DNA of 64,000 nucleotides, taken from NCBI GenBank assembly GCA_030532685.1, contig JAUNKN010000003.1, forward strand, positions 62,001 through 126,000. The letters are read 5' to 3'. Positions within the stretch are counted from its first letter, which is position 1; each line of letters starts with the position of its first letter. Below are positions 25,496 through 33,722 of the stretch, piece by piece. A program made the translations under genes and the position numbers. The notes under the pieces were generated by a model, which worked only from the letters and a program-made list of their open reading frames with translations, was not told the DNA's origin and ran no database searches. The DNA comes from Bacteroidales bacterium (GTDB lineage Bacteria; Bacteroidota; Bacteroidia; Bacteroidales; Bacteroidaceae).

Positions 25496-26620
25496 CTAAT
25501 TGCCAAGTTTCTTTCCTTCGGCCAAAGCGATAACGGCATCTGCAATGTCGCTAGCTGCGTTTGGTTTGCCGAGTTTTATAGCCTGCTTCCCTATTTCTTG
25601 CAGGCGGGACGTGTCGCGCACCAGCTGTATGGCTGTGGGGAGCAATTGAGTCAATGCTTCGGTGTCTTTCACGAGCATTGCGGCCTCTTGTTTTACCAAT
25701 GCCATGGCGTTGTGAGTTTGGTGGTCTTCGGCCACATTGGGAGAAGGCACTAAGATGGAAGGCTTTCCCAATAGGCAAAGTTCGCTGATGCTGGAGGCTC
25801 CTGCTCGGCTCACGACAAGATCGGCTACTGCATAGGCCGCTGCCATGTCGCTGACAAACTCTGTTACGATGAGATTGGAAGGGCAAGTGGTTTGTTGGAG
25901 GCGTTGCGCAATTTCTGCTGCATAGAACTTACCAGTTTGCCAAAGAATTTGAACATCCTCTGTGGCAGCAATCGTAGCCAAATGAGAAAGTACTGCCTCG
26001 TTCAGCGTTCTTGCTCCCAAGCTGCCGCCGATGATGAGTATCGTGCGTTTACCCTCGTCCAGCCCTAAACTACGGAAAGCCTCGCTGCGATGGAGCGACG
26101 AGCTGAGCAGGGCTTGCCGCACAGGGTTGCCTGTCAAGAGTATGCGTTCCTTGGGGAAGAAACGCTCCATTCCTTCATAGGCCACGCAAATTTGTTTGGC
26201 GCGTTTGGCCAGCAACTTGTTGGTGATTCCCGCATAAGAGTTCTGCTCTTGGAGCAGTGTGGGGATACCTAAATCTTCGCACACACTGAGCGTAGGGCCA
26301 CTTGCATAGCCCCCCACTCCCACAGCGACGTGAGGGGAAAAGTTGCTTACAATGCGTCTGGCAATGCGTTTGGATTTCCAAATCTTGAGCAGTACGCCGA
26401 AGTTTCTCCACAAGCGCTTTCGGTCGAAGCCCGCGATGGGAAGCCCTTTGATTTCGTAGCCTGCGGCAGGCACACGTTGCATTTCCATTCGCCCCTCTGC
26501 ACCGACAAACAAAATTTCGGCATCAGGGCGTTTAGAACGAATCTCGTTGGCTATGGAAATGGCGGGGAAGATGTGTCCTCCCGTACCTCCTCCGCTGATA
26601 ATGACGCGTAGTGCACTCAT
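25496..26620 (-). CDS. murG: Undecaprenyl-PP-MurNAc-pentapeptide GlcNAc transferase
   Basis: A 374-residue GT28 enzyme that makes lipid II from lipid I at the inner membrane. Motifs are SGGGTGGHIFPA, VGVGGYASGP, QEQNSYAGITN, IIGGSLGARTLN and VVSRAGASSISELCLLGKPSILVP. It is the first gene of this minus-strand cluster; the gap to murC is 157 bp. The usual upstream cell-wall genes (ftsW, murD and others) are absent, because metK lies divergently next door. Confidence 0.97.
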   Translation of the reverse strand: MSALRVIISGGGTGGHIFPAISIANEIRSKRPDAEILFVGAEGRMEMQRVPAAGYEIKGLPIAGFDRKRLWRNFGVLLKIWKSKRIARRIVSNFSPHVAVGVGGYASGPTLSVCEDLGIPTLLQEQNSYAGITNKLLAKRAKQICVAYEGMERFFPKERILLTGNPVRQALLSSSLHRSEAFRSLGLDEGKRTILIIGGSLGARTLNEAVLSHLATIAATEDVQILWQTGKFYAAEIAQRLQQTTCPSNLIVTEFVSDMAAAYAVADLVVSRAGASSISELCLLGKPSILVPSPNVAEDHQTHNAMALVKQEAAMLVKDTEALTQLLPTAIQLVRDTSRLQEIGKQAIKLGKPNAASDIADAVIALAEGKKLGN

Positions 26621-26648
26621 GGATAAAGATAGAGTTTGTGTAATTTGA

Positions 26649-26656
26649 GCAAAAGT
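26649..26656 (-). promoter_or_regulatory. -7 box for the murG operon
   Basis: The minus strand reads TACTTTTG about 30 nt upstream of the murG ATG; no good TTG at -33. Confidence 0.5.
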
Positions 26657-26828
26657 AGCAAATTATTTTGGACTTGACCGAGGCTCTCTCCAAAAAACTA
26701 TGTTACTTCTTGCATATCTCTATGTAGATGTGCTCCGTATTGTACAATCAACTCCTCAATTGGTCTCCTTTATATGGAGGAACTTCTATTAAAAAAGCTA
26801 ATCATTGTGTAGAAAAGTAAGGCTTGGC

Positions 26829-26859
26829 TTGTTTGCCGTGGAGAAAACGCGTACCTTTG
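26829..26859 (+). promoter_or_regulatory. metK promoter
   Basis: TTG at 26829-26831, 20-nt spacer, TACCTTTG at 26852-26859. The leader to ATG 27027 is about 160 nt. I see no recognisable SAM riboswitch in it, though a weakly conserved one cannot be excluded by eye. Confidence 0.7.
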
Positions 26860-27026
26860 CGCTTGAAACGAACGAGGACAGATTTGAATTTGCTTGCAAC
26901 CTCAGAAAAAAATGCTAAAACACTTTCGCGCTTTTGCGCCGCGTGGCACGCTATCTATCTGCTCGTTCTGCTTTCGTCTTTCACTTTGACGAAGGCAGTT
27001 TTTTTATTTCAAAACATCTCATTGTT

Positions 27027-28319
27027 ATGTCATATCTCTTTACTTCCGAGTCCGTATCAGAAGGACATCCTGACAAAGTTGCCGACCAAATTTCCGACGC
27101 TATTCTTGATGAAATGTTGGCCTTCGACCCTCAGTCTAAGGTCGCTTGCGAAACGCTCGTCACCACGGGACAAGTTGTGGTGGCAGGCGAAGTGAAGACC
27201 AGCGCCTATGTCGATTTGCAGGAAACGGTGCGTCGCACCATTCGTCGCATTGGTTATACCAAGGCCGAGTACAAGTTTGATGCCGATAGCTGTGGTATTC
27301 TTTCGGCCATTCACGAACAAAGTGCCGATATCAACCGCGGTGTGGAGCGTAGCGATCCCGATGCGCAAGGAGCTGGCGACCAAGGAATGATGTTTGGCTA
27401 TGCCAACAATGAGACCGACACTCTCATGCCTCTCGCCCTCTCTTTGGCCCATGATATTCTCATCACGCTGGCCGATATTCGTCGCGAAGGCCAGCAAATG
27501 ACCTATTTGCGCCCCGACTCCAAGAGCCAGGTTACTGTCGAATATGACGACAATGGTCGTGCCACACGCATTGATACTATCGTGGTGAGCACGCAGCACG
27601 ACGACTTTATCACCGCTCAGGAAGCCGGAAGCCAAGAGGCTGCCGACGAGCAAATGCTGGCGCAAATTCGTCGCGACGTTATCGAAGTGCTCATTCCTCG
27701 TGTACTCGCCGAGCGTGTGAATACTCCCGAGATTAAGGCCCTCTTTGAACAGGGCGACATCAAGTATCATGTCAATCCTACAGGCAAATTCGTGATTGGT
27801 GGTCCCCACGGCGACACAGGACTGACTGGCCGTAAAATCATTGTGGATACCTATGGCGGAAAAGGAGCACATGGTGGCGGCGCTTTCTCGGGCAAAGACC
27901 CCTCGAAGGTGGATCGCTCGGCAGCCTATGCAGCGCGCCACATAGCGAAGAATATGGTGGCCGCTGGTGTGGCCGACGAGATGCTCGTTCAGTTGGCCTA
28001 TGCGATTGGTGTGGCCGAACCCGTGAGCGTCTTTGTCGATACCTATGGCCGTAGCCACGTGTCGCTGAGCGATGGCGAAATCGCCGAACGCATCCAAGAA
28101 CTCTTCGACCTGCGTCCCGCTTCTATCGAACGCAGCTTGCGTTTGCGCCAGCCCATGTACGAGGAAACAGCTCGCTATGGCCACATGGGTCGCCAACCCG
28201 AAGTCATCACCAAAACTTTTGCCCAACGTGGCGAAGCCCCCCAACAAATTGACGTGGAGCTCTTCACTTGGGAAAAACTCGATCGGGTGGACGACATCAA
28301 GGCTGCTTTCAATCTCTAA
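27027..28319 (+). CDS. metK: S-adenosylmethionine synthase
   Basis: A 430-residue enzyme making SAM from methionine and ATP. Motifs are [20 protein letters not shown] at the N-terminus, [12 protein letters not shown], and the glycine-rich [19 protein letters not shown] loop with catalytic Lys. It is slightly longer than enterobacterial MetK, as in other Bacteroidetes. ATG 27027 is chosen over upstream starts because it gives the family N-terminus [10 protein letters not shown]. Confidence 0.97.
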   Translation: MSYLFTSESVSEGHPDKVADQISDAILDEMLAFDPQSKVACETLVTTGQVVVAGEVKTSAYVDLQETVRRTIRRIGYTKAEYKFDADSCGILSAIHEQSADINRGVERSDPDAQGAGDQGMMFGYANNETDTLMPLALSLAHDILITLADIRREGQQMTYLRPDSKSQVTVEYDDNGRATRIDTIVVSTQHDDFITAQEAGSQEAADEQMLAQIRRDVIEVLIPRVLAERVNTPEIKALFEQGDIKYHVNPTGKFVIGGPHGDTGLTGRKIIVDTYGGKGAHGGGAFSGKDPSKVDRSAAYAARHIAKNMVAAGVADEMLVQLAYAIGVAEPVSVFVDTYGRSHVSLSDGEIAERIQELFDLRPASIERSLRLRQPMYEETARYGHMGRQPEVITKTFAQRGEAPQQIDVELFTWEKLDRVDDIKAAFNL

Positions 28320-28331
28320 ACAGCAAGCCGC

Positions 28332-28907
28332 ATGAACATTACGGTCTATGCCGCCTCTTCGGGGCAAGTTCCTGACATTTACAAGCAAGCCGCCGCCGAG
28401 CTGGGAACACTCCTGGCTCGGGGCGGTCATACGCTCATCAATGGTGCTGGGCGCACGGGATTGATGGGCGCCACCATTGATGCAGCTCGCGCAGAAGGAG
28501 GTGCGACGATAGGGGTGATTCCTCAGTTTATGATAGAACAGGGCTGGGAGCACCAACAGATGAGCCGTCTTATCGTGACCCCCGACATGCACGAGCGCAA
28601 GCAGACGATGGCCACGATGAGCGATGCCTGTATCGCATGTCCAGGAGGAGTGGGTACGCTCGAAGAGCTGCTCGAAGTCATCACCTGGAAGCAACTTGGA
28701 CTCTATCTCAAGCCCATTGTTATGCTCAATATCGAGGGTTTCTTTACTCCTCTCTTGGAGCAGTTTGCACGTTGTGTAGAAGAGCGCTTTATGCGTCCCG
28801 ACCATTGTGCCATTTGGCAAGTGGCCCACAGCCCTCAAGAAGCCATTGCTCTGTGTGAGAGCACCCCTCTCTGGTCGAAAGAAGTGCGCAAATACGCTGC
28901 CCTATAA
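28332..28907 (+). CDS. LOG family protein (cytokinin riboside 5'-monophosphate phosphoribohydrolase-like)
   Basis: A 191-residue Rossmann-fold protein of the LOG family. The signature PGGVGTLEELLE is complete, and GAGRTGLMG corresponds to the usual GGGxxGLMG, with one substitution. Family members cleave the N-glycosidic bond of nucleoside monophosphates. It starts 12 nt after metK and is likely co-transcribed. Confidence 0.88.
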   Translation: MNITVYAASSGQVPDIYKQAAAELGTLLARGGHTLINGAGRTGLMGATIDAARAEGGATIGVIPQFMIEQGWEHQQMSRLIVTPDMHERKQTMATMSDACIACPGGVGTLEELLEVITWKQLGLYLKPIVMLNIEGFFTPLLEQFARCVEERFMRPDHCAIWQVAHSPQEAIALCESTPLWSKEVRKYAAL

Positions 28908-28957
28908 AAAGCTATTCTTACATATCGCCCTCTGCTGCATCGGCCGATAGTACTTTC

Positions 28958-29887
28958 GTGATTGCTCCAGCCGATTCTGCCTTGCAGGCCCATTTCCAGG
29001 GTCGGCCCGCTGTGCTACGCCAGTTTGCCACGGCAGAATGCTCCACTTTTAAGCCCCGTGTGGTGTACTTCCCCCTTCCTCGAGATGCCGCCTACGAAGC
29101 GCGTTATCGTGCATTTTGGGGGCGCACGACCCGTGATTTTGCCCAACAGGGCGATAGCTTGGTGAGCTCCCAAGTGTTTTATCGTGCAGGGGAGGCGGGC
29201 ACCCCACGCCCTTATAGCCTTCGCGACGACGATATGATATTGGGCACGCTCCTGCTGAGCATCTTCTTGATGATGTGGATTGTGTTTAGCTCCTGGAGCT
29301 TTTTGCGCGATGCCTTCAAGGATTTTTTTCGTCAACGCACGCGAGCCAATCTCTTTACCGACCGTCAGGACACGATGCTCCGTGGTCGAGGGTACACGCT
29401 GTTGCAAACGAGCTTTTTGCAGTCCATACTCTATTTCGAGTACGTGCGCCACTTTCTGCCCGAGCTCTTCGAGCGGCTTTCGCCCTATGTTCTTTTGGCC
29501 AATCATTTGCTTGTGCTGTTGGCCTACTATCTGCTCAAAATTCTACTCTACAAGTGGGTCAATGCCACTTTTTTTGCACCCGAACCTCGTCGCCAGTGGG
29601 GCAATCATTGGTTCATTTCAGTGCTCAGTATGGGCACAGCTTTGGTACCGCTCACCTTGCTGGTGGTCTTCTTTGCCCTCCCTCCCGAAGCGATGATTTT
29701 GAGCTACGTTTTGCTTATGATGCTTATCAAAAGCCTGCTGTTTTACAAGACAAAACGCATCTTTTTCGACTCTTTGATAGGCATTTTGCATATAATTTTG
29801 TACTTTTGCGCCCTTGAAGTGGTACCCCTTTTAGGGCTATGGATAGCCCTGGAGGCCAGCACTCACTGGTTGGCCACTTTGCTCTAA
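28958..29887 (+). CDS. DUF4271 membrane protein
   Basis: A 309-residue protein with a soluble N-terminus of about 95 residues and then six to seven hydrophobic segments. It matches the DUF4271 proteins that precede hemD in Bacteroidetes. The start is uncertain: the only candidate before the conserved part is GTG 28958; the frame is open further upstream without an ATG. Function is unknown. The gap to hemD is about 30 bp. Confidence 0.78.
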   Translation: MIAPADSALQAHFQGRPAVLRQFATAECSTFKPRVVYFPLPRDAAYEARYRAFWGRTTRDFAQQGDSLVSSQVFYRAGEAGTPRPYSLRDDDMILGTLLLSIFLMMWIVFSSWSFLRDAFKDFFRQRTRANLFTDRQDTMLRGRGYTLLQTSFLQSILYFEYVRHFLPELFERLSPYVLLANHLLVLLAYYLLKILLYKWVNATFFAPEPRRQWGNHWFISVLSMGTALVPLTLLVVFFALPPEAMILSYVLLMMLIKSLLFYKTKRIFFDSLIGILHIILYFCALEVVPLLGLWIALEASTHWLATLL

Positions 29888-29917
29888 ATCCCAACTCCCT
29901 CCGCTGTCCCTATCGTG

Positions 29918-30652
29918 ATGATTAAGAAAATACTCGTATCACAACCCGAACCGCCTTCAGAGAAGTCCCCTTATCATGACTTGGCTCATCAGCTGGGCGT
30001 AGAATTCACCTTTCGTCCCTTTGTCAAAGTAGAAGGCATTGAGGCTCGCGAGTTTCGCGCTCAGAAAATCAATGTGCTCGACCACACGGCCATCGTGTTC
30101 AATTCGCGCCATGCCATCGATCACTTCTTTGCACTCTGCAAGGAATTGCGCATCACCCTTCCTGAAGAGATGAAGTATTTCGGAATTTCCGAGCAAGTGA
30201 TTCTCTACATTCAGAAGTATGTGCACTATCGCAAGCGCAAGGTATTCTTCGGCACTTCCAATCGCTGGCCCGAACTCATCACGGCCATGACGAAGCACAA
30301 GAACGAGAAATTTCTCATTCCGCTCTCTGAGGGTAGCACGCACGAGGTCGCCCCGCTCCTGGATGCCAAGAAACTCAACCACACGGAGTGTGCCATGTTT
30401 CGCACGGTGCAAACGCAGTTTGATACCGACTATCACAAGGGATTTGACCTCCTCATTTTGTTCACCCCCGTGGGTGTACAAACCCTCCTCAGCAATTTCC
30501 CCGATTTTGCCAAGGACAACATTCGCCTCGCCTGCTTTGGCGATGCCACGGCCAAAGCCATTGAGGAAGCAGGCCTCACGGTCGACCTCAAAATCTCGGG
30601 TTCGATTGCCGAGAGCTTGGGCAACTACATTCGCGAAGAAAACTCCAAATAG
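29918..30652 (+). CDS. hemD: Uroporphyrinogen-III synthase
   Basis: A 244-residue HemD-like protein, which closes and rearranges hydroxymethylbilane to uroporphyrinogen III. The family is poorly conserved; recognition rests on the two-domain length, FNSRHAIDHFF near residue 62, FTPVGVQTLLSNFP, and ACFGDATAKAIEEAGL in the last third. The neighbours DUF4271 and rnpA are the usual ones. ATG 29918 is preferred over the GTG three bases upstream. Confidence 0.87.
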   Translation: MIKKILVSQPEPPSEKSPYHDLAHQLGVEFTFRPFVKVEGIEAREFRAQKINVLDHTAIVFNSRHAIDHFFALCKELRITLPEEMKYFGISEQVILYIQKYVHYRKRKVFFGTSNRWPELITAMTKHKNEKFLIPLSEGSTHEVAPLLDAKKLNHTECAMFRTVQTQFDTDYHKGFDLLILFTPVGVQTLLSNFPDFAKDNIRLACFGDATAKAIEEAGLTVDLKISGSIAESLGNYIREENSK

Positions 30653-30685
30653 TTCTCTCCTCCCCCTTACCAGCCCCATCACATC

Positions 30686-30715
30686 GCCCACCGCGGGACG
30701 GTGTGGTGGGCTTTT
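30686..30715 (+). terminator. Terminator between hemD and rnpA
   Basis: GCCCACC (30686-30692) pairs with GGTGGGC (30705-30711), followed by TTTTGCTTTTTT just before the rnpA ATG. It may end hemD transcription or attenuate into rnpA. Confidence 0.7.
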
Positions 30716-30736
30716 GCTTTTTTATCCCTCTCTCCC

Positions 30737-31132
30737 ATGCGCTACACTTTTCCCAAAGCCGAACACCTCTGTTTGCAACGACACATCGATGCGCTCTTCT
30801 CCCCCGAGAGTCAAAGCATCGTGGCTTTTCCGCTGCGCGTGTTGGTGCGCCCTGTTGCTTATGCCGGCAAAGGGCCTAAGGTGCAAGTGCTCATCAGCGT
30901 GTCGAAGCGCAAGTTCAAGCACGCTGTGGATCGCAATCGTGCCAAGCGTCAAGTGCGCGAGGCCTATCGTCTCAACAAGCACCTATTGCTCGAAGCCCTT
31001 CCCCCTGAGTGTGCTTTGCATTTGGCCTTTGTGTGGATTAGTCCCGAGGCGCAAGACTCTCGCTTGGTGCACAAGCGCATGATTACGCTCTTGCAACGAT
31101 TGGCCGAACGGCCCTACGTGTTGCCCTCCTAA
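30737..31132 (+). CDS. rnpA: Ribonuclease P protein component
   Basis: A 131-residue basic protein of RNase P, which removes tRNA 5' leaders. The RNR signature SVSKRKFKHAVDRNRAKRQV is complete. ATG 30737 gives MRYTFPKAEHL, the family start. Element copy C begins at the first base after its stop codon and separates it from yidD, a neighbour it normally touches or overlaps. Confidence 0.93.
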   Translation: MRYTFPKAEHLCLQRHIDALFSPESQSIVAFPLRVLVRPVAYAGKGPKVQVLISVSKRKFKHAVDRNRAKRQVREAYRLNKHLLLEALPPECALHLAFVWISPEAQDSRLVHKRMITLLQRLAERPYVLPS

Positions 31133-31617
31133 GGGTATACATACCCAAGCTGTGGTTTTATGCCCCCAAGAGTCGCGTTTTTAACCTAAAATAACCCACC
31201 TGCTTTTCTCTCCCTCCTCGGTTCAACGCACTCTCTCGTAGGCATTTTTTCGTCCCACGTAGTTTTGTGGGCTTCCCACGTAGGATTTTCTACGTCCCAT
31301 TCTCGCAGACCGCCTACCGATTCTCGCGCGCACGCATGCGCTTCCCACTTTATAGCTTTGTTTTTGACTTCCATTGCTTCCACAGATATGAGTTTTTGCT
31401 GAAAATCAGAAAGATAAATGGTGGAAGAAACGGCAAAACTTCACTGCATTGAGCGTGTGCCCCACTTCCATTTTTTTGCATTCCTACAGTTGAGGCTTGT
31501 GGAAGTGAAATCTCTTTGCTTCCACACCGAAAGTTATTGATAGATAGGCGAAGACCTCCTCTTGTGGAAGCAATGGAAGCAAAAAAACAAAGCCCTTATA
31601 GGGGTACGCGCGCGCAG
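31133..31617 (+). repeat. Composite intergenic element, copy C (between rnpA and yidD)
   Basis: Starts at GGGTATACATACCC (31133-31146), immediately after the rnpA stop. Then TTTTATGCC (31156-31164) and TTTAAC (31180-31185); TCCCACG units at 31253, 31274 and 31295, exactly 21 bp apart; CG tract 31324-31330; TAGCTTTG (31353-31360); arm with CTTCCATTGCTTCCAC (31368-31383); an internal GTGGAAG/CTTCCAC hairpin near 31499-31526; opposite arm GTGGAAGCAATGGAAGC (31564-31580); and CG tract at 31607-31615. Both arms share the order CG tract, CTATAAGG-like, CTTTGTTTTT, paired TTCCA repeats. Confidence 0.9.
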
Positions 31618-31643
31618 TGTATCATTCTTTATCCTCTCCCAAT

Positions 31644-31865
31644 ATGTTGCGATTTCTCTCTTTCTTACTCATTTTGCCCATCAAGTTCTATCGGCAGTTT
31701 ATCTCCCCCCTGACCCCTCCCTCCTGCCGCTATCAGCCCACTTGTTCGGCCTATGCTATCGAAGCCTTGCAGAAACACGGCCCCTTCAAGGGGCTCTATT
31801 TGGCCATACGTCGCATTTTGAGGTGTCATCCTTGGGGCGGTCATGGTTATGACCCTGTGCCCTAA
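31644..31865 (+). CDS. yidD: Membrane protein insertion efficiency factor YidD
   Basis: A 73-residue member of the YidD/UPF0161 family that assists YidC-dependent insertion. The signature [19 protein letters not shown], then [11 protein letters not shown] and [12 protein letters not shown], is complete, with the three conserved Cys. ATG 31644 is used; the frame is open to an earlier ATG-like start that falls by the element edge. Confidence 0.95.
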   Translation: MLRFLSFLLILPIKFYRQFISPLTPPSCRYQPTCSAYAIEALQKHGPFKGLYLAIRRILRCHPWGGHGYDPVP

Positions 31866-31900
31866 GCCCTCAAAACGATATTTTGTTCAACCGCTACACC

Positions 31901-32443
31901 ATGTTCGATTTTCATACCCATCGACTCGACACCCCTCCTGGTACGGGAATCGTGAGTCTTCCTCAAAACTTCGTGCTGAACCCCAATTCTTGGCAAGCAG
32001 CAAAGGGAGGACTCTATGCTGCGGGCATACACCCCTGGTGGACGGCCGATGTCGACTTTCAGCTCGACCGCTATCTGCAGGCCTTGCGCCAACTCCTCGA
32101 TCAGCCCGAAGTGGTGCAAGTGGGGGAGTGTGGGCTTGACCGCCTGCGAGGTGCCGAGCTCGCTCGTCAGGTGGAGGTGTTGGAGGCGCAAGTGGAGCTG
32201 AGCGAAACCTACGAGAAGGGCATGACGCTCCATGTGGTGCGCGCTTTCGATGTGCTGCTCTCCGTGCGCAAGCGGCTGCGCCCTCGACAAACTTGGACGG
32301 TGCATGGTTTTCGCGGCGGGGCTGCCTTGGCGCGACAGCTGCTCGCGGCTGGATTGGACCTGAGTTTTGGAGCGGTGTACAATCCCGAAGCCTTTGAAAT
32401 AACGCCCGAAGACAGGCGAAGACGAGAGAGCGATAGTGAATAA
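31901..32443 (+). CDS. TatD family hydrolase, short C-terminus
   Basis: A 180-residue TIM-barrel metal-dependent hydrolase. Visible ligands are FDFHTHR, AGIHPWW, VGECGLD, LHVV, TVHGFRG and, at the very end, ESD. The usual last 40-50 residues after this Asp are missing: the frame stops (TAA 32441-32443) five residues later. It may be a truncated but ligand-complete enzyme, a natural short form, or an early pseudogene. ATG 31901 is chosen over TTG 31883. Confidence 0.75.
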   Translation: MFDFHTHRLDTPPGTGIVSLPQNFVLNPNSWQAAKGGLYAAGIHPWWTADVDFQLDRYLQALRQLLDQPEVVQVGECGLDRLRGAELARQVEVLEAQVELSETYEKGMTLHVVRAFDVLLSVRKRLRPRQTWTVHGFRGGAALARQLLAAGLDLSFGAVYNPEAFEITPEDRRRRESDSE

Positions 32444-32496
32444 TTGGGCATATCTATACCGTACAAAATCTACACAAAAACAAAAAGCGTAAAAGG

Positions 32497-32528
32497 TTTG
32501 GAGGGTTCGCGCAAATGGACTACTTTTG
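32497..32528 (+). promoter_or_regulatory. Promoter of the TlpA-like gene
   Basis: TTTG (32497-32500), 20-nt spacer, TACTTTTG (32521-32528): a complete Bacteroidetes consensus promoter. Confidence 0.82.
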
Positions 32529-32560
32529 TGTTCGACTCAAAAAAATAGCAACATCCGAAT

Positions 32561-33637
32561 ATGAAGAAATTTCTCCTCCTCCTCTCTCTGGCCGCAACGG
32601 CCATGACTGGTGCCGCTCAGCGTTACACCATCGTGGGCAAAGCTCCTAAGGGTGCTAAGCAAGTGTACATGACCAATCTCCAAACGCCCAAACACATCGA
32701 CTCGGTAGCCGTGGCGACCGATGGTAGTTTCAAGTTTGAGGGCGACGCACAGAAAAAGCCCTTTGCCATTCTTTACAGCATGGAAAAGGAAATGCCTGTC
32801 GTGCTCAATGGTAGCGTGAAGCTCGATTTGGAACAGCAAGAACTTTCGGGCTCGGAGGAAAACGTGCGACTCAATGCTGCACAAAAGGAGTTTAAGCCTC
32901 ACTACGAAGCCTTGCGTGCGGCCAGCCAAACGGCCTCGAAGCTGCTCAAGGACAATGTGGACCGCAACGATCCGAGTTTTGTAAACGCTTATCAAAGCTA
33001 TCAAGAGAAAGTGCAGGCCATCGCCGACTTTACGGCTAAGGTGACCAAGGAAAATACCCAATACATCTTCCCCGCTCACTACATCGTAAACTTTGCCCAA
33101 GCCCTCGATGAGGAAGTTCTCATGGAGCTGGCCTCCATGAAGGGGGCGGCTTTCGAGACCGAAATTTTGCGCCCCATCAAGGCTCGCCTCGAGGCGTTGA
33201 GCAAGCGCAGTGTGGGCAGCCCGCTGACCGACCTGAAAATGCCCACTCCTACGGGCGCAGTGAAGAGCCTCTCGGACTTCTGCGGCAAGGGCAACTACGT
33301 GCTCGTCGATTTCTGGGCCAGCTGGTGCGGTCCCTGCCGTCGTGAAATGCCCGCTTTGCGTGCCATCTACGAAAAATACAACAAGACCAAGGGCTTTGAC
33401 ATCGTGGGCGTGAGCCTCGACGACGACAAAACCAAGTGGACCACGGCCATTAAGAGCTTGAATCTCCCCTGGCACCACATCAGCGACTTGAAGGGCTGGC
33501 AATCTGCAGCCACCGAAGCCTATGGCATTTCGGGCATTCCCTTCACAGTGCTGGTTGGCCCCGACGGCAAAATTGTGGCCACAGGCCTGCGTGCCGAAGA
33601 ATTGGCCGAAAAACTTAAGGAAATCTACGGCGAATAA
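32561..33637 (+). CDS. Exported TlpA-like thioredoxin with DUF4369-type N-terminus
   Basis: A 358-residue protein with a signal peptide (MKKFLLLLSLAATAMTGAAQ), an N-terminal beta-rich domain of the DUF4369 kind (about 22-115), a helical middle, and a C-terminal AhpC/TSA-thioredoxin domain (about 220-358) with the active site WCGPC. It probably reduces periplasmic disulfides. The next gene is DsbD, which could supply electrons, although a terminator and possibly a separate promoter lie between them. Confidence 0.88.
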   Translation: MKKFLLLLSLAATAMTGAAQRYTIVGKAPKGAKQVYMTNLQTPKHIDSVAVATDGSFKFEGDAQKKPFAILYSMEKEMPVVLNGSVKLDLEQQELSGSEENVRLNAAQKEFKPHYEALRAASQTASKLLKDNVDRNDPSFVNAYQSYQEKVQAIADFTAKVTKENTQYIFPAHYIVNFAQALDEEVLMELASMKGAAFETEILRPIKARLEALSKRSVGSPLTDLKMPTPTGAVKSLSDFCGKGNYVLVDFWASWCGPCRREMPALRAIYEKYNKTKGFDIVGVSLDDDKTKWTTAIKSLNLPWHHISDLKGWQSAATEAYGISGIPFTVLVGPDGKIVATGLRAEELAEKLKEIYGE

Positions 33638-33665
33638 GCCCAAGGAACTCTGAACATTCAAAATG

Positions 33666-33706
33666 GCCTATAAAAAGAACGTATCGCTCTTTTTATAGGC
33701 ACTTTT
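33666..33706 (+). terminator. Terminator between the thioredoxin gene and dsbD
   Basis: A perfect 13-bp stem (33666-33678 with 33688-33700), 9-nt loop, then ACTTTT. Confidence 0.8.
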
Positions 33707-33722
33707 ACAAAGCCCCAACTCC

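Larger units (their letters stand above)
26621..27026. other. Divergent intergenic region murG/metK
   Basis: About 400 bp without a convincing gene. It contains a minus-strand TACTTTTG at 26649-26656 (murG) and a plus-strand TACCTTTG at 26852-26859 (metK). A small CTCC-TTATATGG-AGGA dyad near 26764-26785 precedes TTAAAAAAG. I found no other structure. Confidence 0.6.

Noticed and set aside
27000..27026. SAM riboswitch in the metK leader
   Set aside because: The leader is long enough, but I could not find the conserved core or paired helices of a known SAM-binding class by eye.
31360..31583. Repeated TTCCA units considered as a CRISPR array
   Set aside because: Units are 9 bp apart and occur in both orientations without uniform repeats and spacers of 25-40 bp; no cas gene is present.
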